NCBI GenBank assembly: GCA_001466705.2
Contig: LATX02000232.1
Location: forward strand, 221,672-285,671
Reading direction: 5' to 3'
DNA: 64,000 nt
DNA from: Moniliophthora roreri
Lineage: Eukaryota; Basidiomycota; Agaricomycetes; Agaricales; Marasmiaceae
Shown here: positions 12,562-25,195 of the stretch, one piece after another
Position numbering within the stretch: the first letter of the stretch is position 1
Layout of the letters: every line of letters starts with the position of its first letter
Position numbers and translations under genes: made by a program
Notes under the pieces: model-generated
Told to the model about the DNA's origin: nothing
The model's database searches: none
Seen by the model: the letters and a program-made list of their open reading frames with translations, nothing else

Positions 12562-12670
12562 GGCGAGATGGCCGAGCGGTCTAAGGCGCCAGACTAAGGA
12601 TCAACACTTGTGAAGTGTAAATAATATAATCTGGTCCGAAAGGGCGTGGGTTCGAATCCCACTCTCGTCA
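12562..12670 (+). tRNA. tRNA-Leu(AAG) with intron, copy 2
   Basis: Acceptor, D, anticodon, variable and T arms match copy 1 (364-471) base for base in the mature parts. Anticodon AAG is at 12596-12598. The intron differs in sequence and is about 29 nt. As at copy 1, a DUF6534 gene lies downstream on the same strand. Confidence 0.93.
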
Positions 12671-13810
12671 CTGGCCTGGGAGGTGTAATGTTACTTTTTT
12701 CCTTCGTGGCTTATCCCAAATGATCTCTTTCGGCCGTCACAGTCTTTCTCAAGCAAAAAAAAGAAGCTCTTTTTGCAGCTCAGCGAGCTCCGCACTCTTT
12801 GATGGGATGGATCGATAACAGCGAAGATGACTATATGAGATCATCATGGGACACATGTAGTATAAAGTATATCGTTCAGAAAACTTTCCGATTCTTGACT
12901 CTAAAGCAGGTAGCATGGTATGGAAGAGAGGCATCGGCGGTTGGGTGAGCGGATAGAAGAGGCGACCGACGATCGCTACGTAACTTGTGGAAAAGTCTTC
13001 TCCGAGGTAGGACCCCGACGACTCAGAGTCATTGCATTTTTAGGCGGCGGCTGGAAGAAATAAGATACGACCCTAACAACTGGTGCCGGCAACGTTGAAA
13101 TGTCGTTAGTTCGGAGTTCAGAACCGACGGTCCCTTGGAAATTTTTTTTTTACATCAGTCATATTAGAATCGCATCTAGGGTCCTTTCCGGGTAAATGCT
13201 ACCATGGAAGCGGTAGGCATGCTCAGCGTTTATATGGTCCCCAGGATGATGAAGAAACGGGCTTGGTCATGAGACCCACTTGCCACTGGGGATTTTATTT
13301 TTTTTTCCCAAGTCCGACGATGCATCGAATTGTGTATTATCTAGGCTATGAGCTTGAGTGGTGGTGGTGGTGGTGATGGTTACAAGCGCGACATGTCACA
13401 TCATGTGGCAACTCGATCAGTCACAAATTTCAGGGTTTGTTATCGACAGCCCATCATCTCGATCTCTTCTCTGTCACAAAAAGGCTTTAAAGTCTAAAGC
13501 GATGGCTTTCTTTTGACACTTGATGATGGGATCCGGCTGTCCTGAGAATTCATACCCGCTGGCGAGCGCAACCTAGCGGGTCTTCACCGACCAATAAAAT
13601 TTATTTTGTAACTGCCTTTTGAAGCGAGAGATTGAGTTTTTTAGTGGGGATCTCAGAGTTTACCAAATAAGCTAGCCATGCGGCGTGGACCCCGTAAACC
13701 CCCCATCAAACTTTTACGCTTCCTTGCCTTCATCCCATATATATATACATACTTCGCCACAAATTACCGTCCTTTCAGTCTTTCCCCCTCTTCCTCCTTC
13801 TTTCAGCAAA
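12671..13810. other. Intergenic region, diverged copy of 472-2467
   Basis: No gene is supported. Collinear short matches to the region between the first tRNA-Leu and DUF6534 copy 1 are visible, especially the block before the start codon (tggaccccgtaaac and ccttcatcccatatatata at about 13685-13750). A (ggt) microsatellite lies near 13355-13375. Confidence 0.55.
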
Positions 13811-15930
13811 ATGTCCTTGAGCACCTTCTTTCTTCAACTCACTGCCGTCTCGGGAGATGAGAGTGCACAAAAGTTTGACCTCGACACGACGATGGGTGCA
13901 GCTTTTGTCGGCATGTCCATCGCTGCAATGTATGCTTCTTCATCTTTTTTTTTTCGTCATTTATTCTAACCATTTTTTTTCCCCCTCTAGTTTGTATGGC
14001 AGTAAGTCGACTCCGTCCTTTCTTATCGCGCCTGACTTACCACAACTCTTTTTTTTAGTCTCAATCATCCAAACCTATCAATACTTTTCAAACCCAGGAC
14101 ATAACGACCGTTGGCACATCAAATCCCTAGTAGGAGCTGTTCTTTGCTTTGATACCGTACATCACATCTTGATAACCCATACGAGTTGAGTCCATCTCTT
14201 CTTCGTTACCGTTGGGGACTGGCTCATGAAAGGACGTGTTGTAGTGTACACCTACCTCGTCTCTAACTATGGCAACCCGGCGATGCTTGGGAAATGTATT
14301 TGGTAATGTGGCTGCGGCGATTTTTTTTTTTTTTTTTTATGTTCCGACTGACACACACTCTATCAATTTAGGTCTCTCTTGGTACGCACTAAACTTGTCC
14401 TCATGATACACTCTCTACCTCTCTCACACTCACACGCGCGCTCTCTCATGTAGGCCGAAGTCTTGTTCAACGTATGTATTCTTCCACTTCCACTTCCTCG
14501 GCTCACGATCCGATTTTCACGTTAGGGTCTAACCGGATTTCTCGTTCAAAGGTCTGTACTTGCTTTTTGCTTTCATTTACCGCCCATCCGCTAACGGAAA
14601 CGGATCACGCCCTCCCTTCTAGCTTTTTGACACTCCGAGTTTGGAAATGTATGTCTTTTTTTTTTTATTCTCTCTTGGGAATCCATGGCATGAAAACAAT
14701 TAGATTTGAGGCTAACAAGATCCAATAATTCAGTGAGTAAAAGTAACTGGTTGATCACTGGTATCGCTGTGGTATTGGTTTTGGCCGAGTTTGGTATGTG
14801 GGTTTTTTTTTTTTTTTTTTTAATCCCTTTGCTGATATCATTGTATAGGATGTATCTGTGCATTCGGAATCATGGCTCTAGTCCGCGTCAGGACTTTTGA
14901 TGATCTTGCGAGTATGAAGGTATTGTTACCTTTCGGCTAGTTACTATCTACCTTCTTTACTCATCATATATATATATATTATAGTGGTTAAGTATCCTCG
15001 TCAATGCACTCGCTGCCGCCGGAGACGTCTACATTGCCGCTACCCTTTGCTGGTTATTACATAGTAGCAGGACTGGTTTCCGTCGGTCAGTTTGTATTGC
15101 CTCTCCCCCCACGACACGCTCGTTTAATGCACATCTCACAGAAGCGACACCATCATCAAAAAATTGATCCTATTCACCGTCAACACGGGTGCTCTTACTA
15201 GTCTTTGTGCGGTTGCGTCGTTGATTTCTGTTAGTCCGCCTCCTCTCCCCCTCTCTTCGTACTCACTCTCTTTACCTTGAATTAGATCACCGCCGCACCC
15301 AACACGTTTATCTATATAACATTCTTTTTTTGTATCGGACGACGTACGTATCCCTATTCCTTCTCTCTCTCTTGATTTTTTGGACTGACCTCCCCTCGTC
15401 CTGCAGTATACGCAAACTCCCTCCTCGCAACCCTCAACGCACGAGGTACAATACGCGAAAGCGCCGACGAAGCCGAATACAACACTACACATGGTATCGG
15501 TGGATTCGGGTTCAAAGGTGCTGCTGGGTCGGGGAGTTTTGCAAGTCGTGGGGTAAGTTGTATCCCGATTTCCCCCAAACACTTTTTATTCATCCCTTCA
15601 CTGATTTCCCTCCACGCCGTTCGTAGACTGAACGACCCTCCAATGGTATATCCATCCAAATCAACAGAACACAAGAGTTTAAAAGGGACGCTTCTCCGAT
15701 TCGTGGTGAGAAGAGTAGCGGCAGGAGGAGGAGGGAGGGGAGTATTATCGGAGATGAGATGGATATGGATATGGAGATGGAGATGGAGATGAATCCTGTG
15801 CATGGTAGTGATCATTCTGATTCTGGGGTAAGTCGTCGTTCTTTCTTTTGGGTTGACCCCCCTACTAATGTGTGTCAATGTCATACAGGGAACAATCACA
15901 ATCAGGAAATTGAGCTTTGATATTGTTTAG
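13811..15930 (+). CDS. DUF6534-type multi-pass membrane protein, copy 2
   Basis: Paralog of 2468-4515 with the same exon-intron architecture, including the 11-nt microexon (tttgtatggca) and the short exon gtctctcttg. Start at ATG 13811 (MSLSTFFLQLTAVSGDE), first donor at 13930, stop TAG at 15928-15930. The N-terminal block (DTTMGAAFVG), the helices and the DUF6534 signature (VNTGALTSLCAVASLIS, YANSLLATLNAR) are strongly conserved between copies; the cytosolic tail is less so and has an acidic/Met-rich run (MDMDMEMEMEM). Corresponding introns differ in length and sequence, so the duplication is old. Splice sites were read by eye using copy 1 as guide. Confidence 0.85.
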
Positions 15931-16713
15931 GCATCGTCGTCGGTTCCTTACGATCTCGTGCTCGTGTGTATACCCCCTGATGACTTGCTTCATTTCATTT
16001 TCTTGCACGCTACGTATCATTATAACCNCGGTTCTTTCTTGCTCCGAAAAAAGCATCGCACATGCTCAAATGTCCATAAATGTATACACATACACACACA
16101 TACTTCGGGTTGGAAACGTGAAATACAGAAGGATTGTTTTTCGCATCTCGTGCCCTTGCGGTCTTGAAAGAGAACCAGTCTTTTTTTTTTCTTCCAGAAG
16201 TCGAACTTGGAGTAGCAGGTTCAAAGATAGATCCACCTGTCTTGTCAAAAAAAAAGTTCCGGAAGCATTCAAAGTTCTTTTGCCTCGACGTGCGGCTTCG
16301 TCGCCAAANCCCCCCCCGGCTCGTTCCAAGCAGAAGGTCGACAACGCGAGATTGACAGTTAATTTCCCATAACGGGGGTCGTAACGCAGAAAATCAATAG
16401 TTGGGAGACAATACTATCCAAATCGCTGCCCCCCCCCCCCCCCCCCCCCCCGCATACGACTTGCAGTAGCAATACAACGTGTTGAATTCCAAACAAGCAC
16501 TAAACTACCAACAACCTACGATTTTAAAAAGGAAGGAAAACATAAATATTGTATGTAGTACTACGTTAGACTGCTATGTAAAGCTCTACTATAACTGTAC
16601 TCGACGAGACAGGGGGATTCCATATCGGTAACCGAATAATCTTTTTTTTTTTTTTTTTTTCAACATCATCATCATCACCACTTCACCCGCTATACGTGTC
16701 ACACACACACCTA
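15931..16713. other. Convergent intergenic region with C tract and single-base gaps
   Basis: Lies between the 3' ends of DUF6534 copy 2 and the VPS10 gene. It carries N at 16028 and 16309, a C23 tract (16429-16451) and a T19 tract (16642-16660). No gene is supported. Confidence 0.55.
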
Positions 16714-19700
16714 CTACTCCTCATCCTCAAATCTCAAAATCTGTGCATCTTCATCAACCGGTAGGTTCCTATATCCTCTCCGATGTTTATACCTCCACCC
16801 AACCCGGTCAATCTTCTCCGTAATCCACTCATAAGCGATACCCGCCAGCCCGATGAGGAACCAAGGCACGCTTGCTAGTGTGTCCAAGACACCACTACCG
16901 GATTGTCCTAATCCTCTCGAATCTCCGGGAAGACGAATCATGCCCCTAGCCAACCCGCTCTTCCTCCACCACCACATTCCAATCATCGCTGTCAACCCAA
17001 ACGGCACCGCCAAGACCATGAACCAGAAGAAGAATCCATGTCCGGCAAGGTTTCCTGGACAGTAGTGTCCCTCACCGCGATCCAGCCTGGAGCCGCCTTC
17101 GCAGGAGGAATGAGGAATCTTGCGGTACGCAGTTCGTTCATACCACATTCCGTCGTCTTGACATTGTTGATCAGAGGGGAGAGGTGAGGCACCGGCTACA
17201 AGAACGCATTTGTTGGTTTCTAGGTCGCGGACATGATTGAATTCGCTATAAGAGATGACGTGTCAGATCAAAGAGTGTGCGCGCGCAAGAGAGAGTATAG
17301 GCAAAAGTCAGCGTACCATTCAAAGTCTGACTCGGTACAAGCACAATTCTTCTCAATCTTGACTTTGGCCTTGGCCTGGTCTCCAACATAGCAGTTGGCT
17401 TTCGGTGTTCTTCGGTGGTAGAGCGTCTGATAATACCACTGTCAGAATCTTTGCAACATGCCTTGCAGAAACCAAGGAACGTACCTGTCTTCCGAATAAA
17501 CACACTTCGTTCCTCTCCTCACTTGGGCTCCACAGTTCGAAATCGTCATGGTTAGGATCATCAGTGTTCAATACACCTTGCAACATGTTTGAGTACTTTG
17601 TTTCAGTTGACAAGAGGGCCAAACTCACACTTCCGATTCGTCAAGGCACTGAAATCAACCTGCACTGCAACACTCCCTCTTCCTCCAGGGTATTCTCCCA
17701 GAAGCACGAACCTCCTACTCGTATCGCTCGGGACGGTGACGATGAACCTGACTCTCATCTTCCCCGCGCCGTCAGCCATGAATCGGTACTCTCTCCACGA
17801 TTCTCCTTCATCGATGGAAAAGAGGATATGATCCACAGGTTCCTCGTCGTTCGCCATGATGAGAATAGAGCCAGAATCACCAAACTCCCACAAGTGAGCG
17901 TCTTTATGGACTTCACGCCATGTGAAGCCTCCGTCACGGGAGAGGAAGGTGTCGGAATCTTTGTAGGGTGCGAGAGAGGAACCGACGTTACCGACGGCCA
18001 TGATGAGACCGACGATCGACGGTGAGGAAAAGGTGGCTCGGGGGTCCAGACGTTCGGTGTAGCCGTGAACGTGGAGAGCACAGGACTGTCATTATCAAGA
18101 TCAGCTCAACTTACTCTGAATGGTATGATGCAAGGAGAAAGCGCACCGTATCCTTACAGTCGTATTCATTCCCTAACGAATCCGTGCTTGGCGGTCTGAG
18201 CGGCTTCCAGGTCCCACCATCATTGTGCGTGATCCTCGAAACCAAATGCTTTCTTCCAGTGATCGCCGCCTCTATTGGATCTTTGACGACGTTGACAAGC
18301 GCAATCCCATCCAACCCAATCATCTTCTCAAAGTCCACGTAACCCTCACCATTCCTGTTCACATTGTCCAGCGAGTCGATGAAATATGTTCCGTTGGAGT
18401 TTGACTTGAGTATGGATCCAAAGGGCGGGAGATCAGACATGGTCATGAACAGGAACAGAGACTGCGTTGAAGATTCGAGAACCGTGTATGCCTGTGAAAG
18501 TCCAGGGAGAGATCAGTCAACGAGTGGACATGATGAAAGGCAGAAGGTACCAACATGGGTGTCGAGCATCATACCCTTGGGGAAAACACCAGGCGCAAAG
18601 TTGATACCATCGAGCGAGACTTGCAGTTCCAAGCTAGTTCCACTTGGTTTCAACTAATGATACATTCAAGGTCAGTTCACTCTTTGGTTTCTCGAGTAGA
18701 GACGCACCTCAGCGACAACCAGATACTCCGAGAACTTTGCGAATCCGACGACACTGTCGAATAGCTTCTTCCTCTCTCCTTGGGCGTAATATTTCTTGCC
18801 TTCGACCAATTCAAGTCCAAGGCCAGGTTGTGATGGTTGATTACCCTCCTTTTGTTGCCTATGTGGGTCCATCAGTTTTGCGTTTGGGCGGCGAGAGAGC
18901 GTACTCACCAGCTCTCGCAGACAATCTCTGTGGGGTCCGCTTGCAACTTCGTATCAGCCGCCCAGGCGCAGTTGACAACGTACTTGTCAATCAGCGTCCA
19001 GGCTCGTCCGTTATTCCTAGACCAGTGGGCTTCGGCATGGCAACCTTGCTGGCTACCTTCACAATTTACCGAACCTGTCCATATGATGCGGTCCGATTCA
19101 GGCTGGAATCGGAGGACGGGGACACGGAAACGGTTTGGTGGAGTAGGGGTCTCCATCTATTCGTTTGGTTTCGTAAGCCTCCCTGCCCTTTTCAGACAAA
19201 GAATGAAGACGTTAGAACACACCTTGTTCCATGACCGACCAGTATCCGTCGTAACATACATGCGATTTTCCGCTGTGATCAAGTACGCCCGCTCGTTGGA
19301 GTACGGGTGATGGTAAAACGCCAAAAACCTTTCTTCAGGGTGGATTTGCTGCCAGGTGTACCCTTCATTGGAGGATTGGTAGATGGCGAGATTATGTAGT
19401 CTGACTAGGAGCGTCTATTAAAGGTTCTATCAGTGATATCCAAGAACGTGCCAGGCGGAGAAGTACCTTGGAATCACGGAAATACGCGTGTTGCTCAATG
19501 AAATCGGGGAACTCGAATGTCTGGTGCCGGATTTCGCCTTCTGCAGGTTGAGCCTGGGTACAGTCCTTCTCAATCTTCTTGTCTTTATCGGCCTTGGATC
19601 CTATGAACGACCAAAATCAGTGTTTCCCGCAGCGGCTGAAATCAAGCTCGACTAACCGCCAACACAGGTGTCACCAGGAATTCGCCTCCAACCACTTGAG

Positions 19701-22102
19701 CCCATGTACTTGCTATTCGAGTCCAAACAGATACCGGCAGGTATCGGTTCCGGACCCAACGCTACACATTGATCTCCTGAGGGTGTGTAGTTGAAGTCAC
19801 TGCCAGAAAAGAGTTGGTTGGAGCGTGACGTCGTACCGTTGGGGACAAACGCTTACCATTCGAAATCCTCGTCTCCACATTCACAATTTTCCTCTTGCTC
19901 AATGGGATCCTGGAACTTGTCACCTACGTAGCAGTCTGCTGAGGGTTTGCGGCGCTTGTAGTATTGCTATGGGTGTACATTAGCTCTTGGCTCTGTCAGC
20001 CGTGTAGGGGTAGAAAAGAAACGTGCCTTATGCCCCATCAAACACTCCTTGTCCCTCGGCCTAGCATACCACTTTTCGTAGTCACTGTCTCCACATTTCC
20101 TGCCTCTGGTGTCCGCAAAGTCGAGGAAAACAGTGACAAAGCGGCCGACGTTGTTTGTCTGGTCTTTCCGCGATACTTGTCCAACTAGGATGAACTTTTG
20201 CGACGTGGAGTCGGGGAGCGTGACTAGAGCTCGAGCACGTAGTTTGACTCCGAATCTGTACGTATTCCTATCCGGAGATTGCGTTAGCTGCTGACTACTC
20301 GAAAGTGAACATGAAGCACGAAAACTAACCATGTCTTCCCGAGGTCGAGTGAATACGCTACTTCGTCTGTCGTTTCTTCGTCGTTGACAACTACGAGGAT
20401 GCTTCCAGAGTCGCCGAACTCGTATTTGTGTGCGCCGAATCGGATTTGGCTCCATGAGACACCGGCATCTGTCGAAAGGTATGTGTCGCACTGTGTGCAG
20501 TTAGCAGCTGCTGTGGAGATAAACGAAGGCGAAGAGTACTCACGTCCTCGTACGGCAAGAGTGTATTACCAACGTTACCAACACCCATAACGATACCCGG
20601 TGCCGGTGAACTGAAGATCCGCCCAAAGTTATGAGGTGCTGTCACTGAATGTAGATGCAGAGAACACTCCTCCTACTTCTTCATCAGCCTTTGGAAGTAA
20701 AATAAAGAGAGTAGACTTACCTTGTTTTTAGCATTACAGTTGATCCTATTTCCTCGTGCATCATGCAAGGGTGGTTGGATGTCCTTCCAACTCCTTCCAT
20801 CGTCCCAAGTAATCCGACTTTTCAGCATCTTTTCTACACCCCAACCTCCCTCAACCTGATCGGGGTTCGCCACAATGTTTGCTAAACCAACACCTTCAAG
20901 GCCATATATCCGCTCATAATCCACGTATCCGGCCTCATTCCGGTTGGTGTCCTTGAGAGATTGGGTAAAGTACGTTCCGTTCGAGTTGGATACGAACAGG
21001 GTGCCTATCGTCCCAGAATCCTGCATAACCACGTCAACCGCTAATGAGTGTGTAGTCGATTCGACGATGGTATACGCATTTTCACGAAGTTTGGCTGATG
21101 AAGCGTGGGGGAATTCGGCCCGTGCCCATGTTAGGGTGTCCACTGTGACGTAGAGAACCATGTCGCCCTTGCCTCCCTGCGAGAGGTCTTGCAAGGCTAC
21201 GACGGCGAATTTGGAGACAATGGCGAACGCCACAACCCCACGTGCGTTCTTGCCGATACCCAAATCCTCGACCTTCTTGTTGGACTGGAAGAAGTCTGTC
21301 GAAGAGAAGAGCTTGGAGGATTCGATTGACGGTGTGGCACCAGTTGAGGTGGTAGAGTCGAATGCGACACAATAAACGAGGTCAGCGGGTGCGTTATGTT
21401 TAAAGTCTTTGGATGAGTGAGCGAATTGACATCGTTGGGTGTTGGAGAGAAGTTTCTTCGGTTTTGAGGCGAAGGCGTCGGTTGTATAATATGTCTATTC
21501 TGGCGTCAACGTATAGAAAGAGAAACAAACAGGTAGAGACACACCTCATCCCAACAAACAGCTCCCCAACCATCTTTATCGCAGACTGTTCCTTGATAAA
21601 GGATATACCCATATTTCTGCTTATCCGAATGGAATGACAGCGGTCGTGCTGTCACTGCGAGACGTGCAGGAACTTCAAAACGCTTCCAGGTTTTCCCGCG
21701 GTCCACTGTGCGGTAATGGACGTCCGAGTCCGTTAAGACGAAGGCGTAAGAATTGTCGAAAGGATGCTCTATAACCATGAGAGCTTCGCCTTGGGGTATG
21801 TCGGATGCAGGTGACCAGGTCTTGCCTTCGTCGGAGGACACATAGACTGTGCCAGCTATGGCATCAAAGTATATTACACTCTGCAGTGACGAGGACATTA
21901 AGCTTTATATTTCTGAATATAATCCAGCTTCACGCACCTCGGAGTCATCAAAATAGAATAACCTCGCTGGGAGACTGTCAAACGACGATACCGCATGGGA
22001 CACATCTCCTCCTGCAACCCTTTCTACTCCATGGAGTAACCAGAATACTAAGAAGAAAAGGAAAAAAAAGCCAGAAGAGTCTGACCAGCGCCGGAGGATC
22101 AT
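16714..22102 (-). CDS. VPS10: Vacuolar protein sorting/targeting receptor VPS10 (sortilin family)
   Basis: A multi-exon minus-strand gene. From ATG 22102 it encodes a basic start and a strong signal segment ([15 protein letters not shown]). Two consecutive VPS10 beta-propeller regions follow, recognised by Asp-box motifs such as [16 protein letters not shown] and TWDDGRSW in the first and similar boxes in the second. Cys-rich modules (10CC type) follow each propeller. Near the C-terminus come the family's [20 protein letters not shown] segment, a TM helix ([19 protein letters not shown]) and a short cytosolic tail ending FEDEE at 16714. The family cycles between late Golgi and endosome, sorting hydrolases such as carboxypeptidase Y to the vacuole. 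Two luminal VPS10 domains are normal for fungi. The ~5.4-kb span with many small introns suits a protein of about 1400 residues. Exact exon borders were not all resolved. Confidence 0.93.
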
Positions 22103-25100
22103 TATGGTCGATGAGCAAGAGGGAAACAACGAGGAACACGTCAATCCCGTTTGGAGGCTGCGCTGCAGCACGTGATGATAGACGTAAATCTAGGTTAGGG
22201 TCAGATTGCCGCCGGGGAAGCCTCACAGCCTCGAAAAGCTGTGCCTGTCCAGAACCGTCATGTTCCGCTCCGCTGGTTGTCCGTGTAAAACGGCAGCTGC
22301 TCTACAATGCAAGTTTTCATCTGCGTCGTCCTATGACGCCTTCTAATAGTCTAGGAATTCGTATGGTCTTCGTCTTCAAGCTGGGGTGCATGCCTACTAC
22401 ATCGTTCTGACAGCTATGCGCGCAGCGCCTTCATCAAGGTTGTCACTGTGATCAGTGTTCCGTCAAAACCAGCGCTAATCTCGCTAGTGAGTCTCCCATT
22501 TCTTCACCTATTCGCTCAATGAGTCGGATCGATTTCCGTACTCATGGATGTGTAGACGTGTATATTCGCCTCAATTTGTGTCTAGGATTGTGTCGAGTGA
22601 GGCGACATGTTCCTTGACTTGCTTCCTACTGCAAGTAGTTCCGCTGTGCATCATGATGGTTGCGCTGCGCCCAAAGTCCTGATAATAATCTTCTAACTCG
22701 CTGCTATTCGCTAGCTTTACTACTGACATTGAAGCTGTTCAGGTTTTCTATAGGTTCTGATCGTGATTTATTGCGTAAAACTATCGCACTCCCCGAGTCA
22801 CTCCGACTGCCTCGAACCATTGTCACAATGGAATACCACGGTACGTGACCTTGGGCTCGCTATTTAGGTTTCCATACTCCTAATTGACTGACTCCTGTAA
22901 TCTAGGTCTACACCTCTGCACCTCCCACGTGGAGCATCAGGAGGTGGCGTACCCCTTCGTTACGCTGGAGGACGTAAACCGTTCAAGCCCATTACTATAC
23001 AGCAAGAGACTCTGCTTCCACACCCCCTTGTTTCCAGAGAATCAAACAGGAGAGAAAGAAAGGAAGGTTCTGCCTCGGACACCTGCTTGTATCTCGGGAT
23101 ATACGTTTTGGGTACGTCGTCGTCAGCCTCAGCCTCAGCCTGCAAAGCCTTCCCTATACGTTATCATCATAGTCTTTCCAGTTCTACTATCCGCCATTCA
23201 CCACGTTCATTGCCATCTCCCATGAGCAGCCTGCCCGCACTGACAGTCATCACTCCAACAAGTCTGTTACCGTTCGTGTCCCAGAAGCGGGTGGATATAC
23301 CCGCGTCTTCTACGACTGTTCAATATAGGAGACTGCGCTCGACCCAATTGCCGGATTTGGGTGTACAGGATAGACAACGGTCATGTGTACAGTATTTCTT
23401 TGGGACAGCTCTTTGCTTATACTTGTCACAAATTCTCGATGCTGTTCCAGGTTTCCCTGTGCACTCTGGTATCCTAGGAAACATTCGTACTGTTGGATAG
23501 GGCCAACGGCTTCAATACCATCGGCTTCCGACTGCAACTGTTCAAGGATATCTGATGGACTTAGGTGATGATTATACTGGTCCTTAGATCATGGTGGTTT
23601 GGAGCATATAGTACATACAAAGGTATGAAAGGATGCCAATATACACGGATGATATCTGAACTAGAGTTGTTGACTGTCGTTCTCATCCACGTCCCCAGCA
23701 GCTGAAACAATAAATCCAGAACCTTCATAACTTCTCACGTACGCAAGCCCTTGATCTTTTCTGCAGGCCAATTATCAAGGGTGCCAAGTACAGCTTTCCC
23801 TATCTTCGATAACTCTGCCATTTACTTATATGCTGATTTCTATTGTCAAGATTGACCACTATCTGTACGTTTCAAGATTTCTGGCGTCCGCTGCCTGCCG
23901 TGCTCATCAAGAACAAATTTAGCTGGTACGTGTATGGAACCATTATTGAATACGTTGTCTATGGCGACAATTACTACTTGGCCCGTGTTGAAGAAAGGGA
24001 GTAATCAAGCTATTACAGCATCATTTCCTGCCTTGTGCCTATCGAGTGATCAGATTGTCCGGATTGCTGGCCAAAGCAACATCCGTTGGAACGTACTTCA
24101 ATATGGCTGTCAAATCAGCCGAATTCATACGAGAATAGTGCATCACCGTCCCGAACAACTGCCGTCAAAATCCTGAGAATGCCGGTCCAGAAGATTTCGG
24201 AATCTGGATAGAAGGACTCAGTTCTGGCATGATTCAGGAAAAACTCGTCGGTTGGGCAACTGCAAGTCTCCTCATCTGTATTATATCGCAATCTGATTTT
24301 GGAATCAGAATCATACAGGCAGTTCGAATCCCTACGAACCAGGTCATGCTGTGGCATGACGAAAATGGTGTAACGGGTGCGATCCTGTTGCAAGGCCCTC
24401 TGACAATGATTCCAGTATAGCGGGAAGAGCCCGGGACTGTAACTTCATTAATCAACGGGGACAATTTTGTTAACTCTTTTGAGTCACGCGCGGCCATCTT
24501 CTGAACTTCGACATTACACTGGAAACTTTACCTCCGTTCAGGTAAGCATTATTCTAGGTCTGAGATCTTGTTATTGAGCTCAATTTTACCAGTATAACGC
24601 TGTCCTCGACCAGGCTACATCCTCAAGTAGCAATTTATACGGGTTCTGGACGAGGCCGATCCTGGTGACGGTAATCCTCGTTCTGGTCTGCCTCCGTCGA
24701 CGCAATCAAGCATAGATGTTACTCTAGTGGGGAGGCCGCATGGCAGGGTTGACACACCTCCATTTCCAGATGATTTTGGACAACAAATCCAGTGATCTAC
24801 TATTGTCATTAGTAGATTAAAACACACCAGGCTATTAGATTGAAGTCTGAGAACTTTTTTTATAATTTGATCTTGCTCGGACTGCTGCGTTAATGGACAA
24901 TAGTAACCAATAACTGAGCTCAAAGGCACCGAGTTGTGTGGAGTAGGTGTGCTGCGACATGGAGGAAATGACATTAATTCGACCAGCAAGTACGATAAAC
25001 TAAATGCTACAGCTGAAATTACATATAATATGAAGCAAAATACAGAAATAAACTACAAATTCGTAAGACGCCTTTTTTGTAGGTCCGAACAGCTTCAGAC

Positions 25101-25195
25101 ACTCGACAACCAGCACTGTGGCTGGGACCAAGCCTGTCTGCCTTCGTGGCCCGTGACAGTCAATGTGTTCACTGTTTATCATGCTCTAACGCAAA
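22103..25195. other. Intergenic region, one unrecognised open frame
   Basis: The first few hundred bases should hold the VPS10 promoter. On the plus strand a frame stays open from about 22930 to 23500, starting with GGVPLRYAGGRKPFKPITI, and could follow a small first exon at ATG 22829 with an intron ending at 22905. I cannot place it in a family, and no good continuation is visible. The rest (23500-25195) shows only short frames in both directions and looks like decayed or noncoding DNA. Confidence 0.3.

Noticed and set aside
15136..15899. Two long minus-strand frames over DUF6534 copy 2
   Set aside because: They are antisense shadows of well-supported exons on the plus strand.
21805..22410. 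201-codon plus-strand open frame
   Set aside because: It lies over the VPS10 first exons and promoter on the opposite strand and has no motifs.
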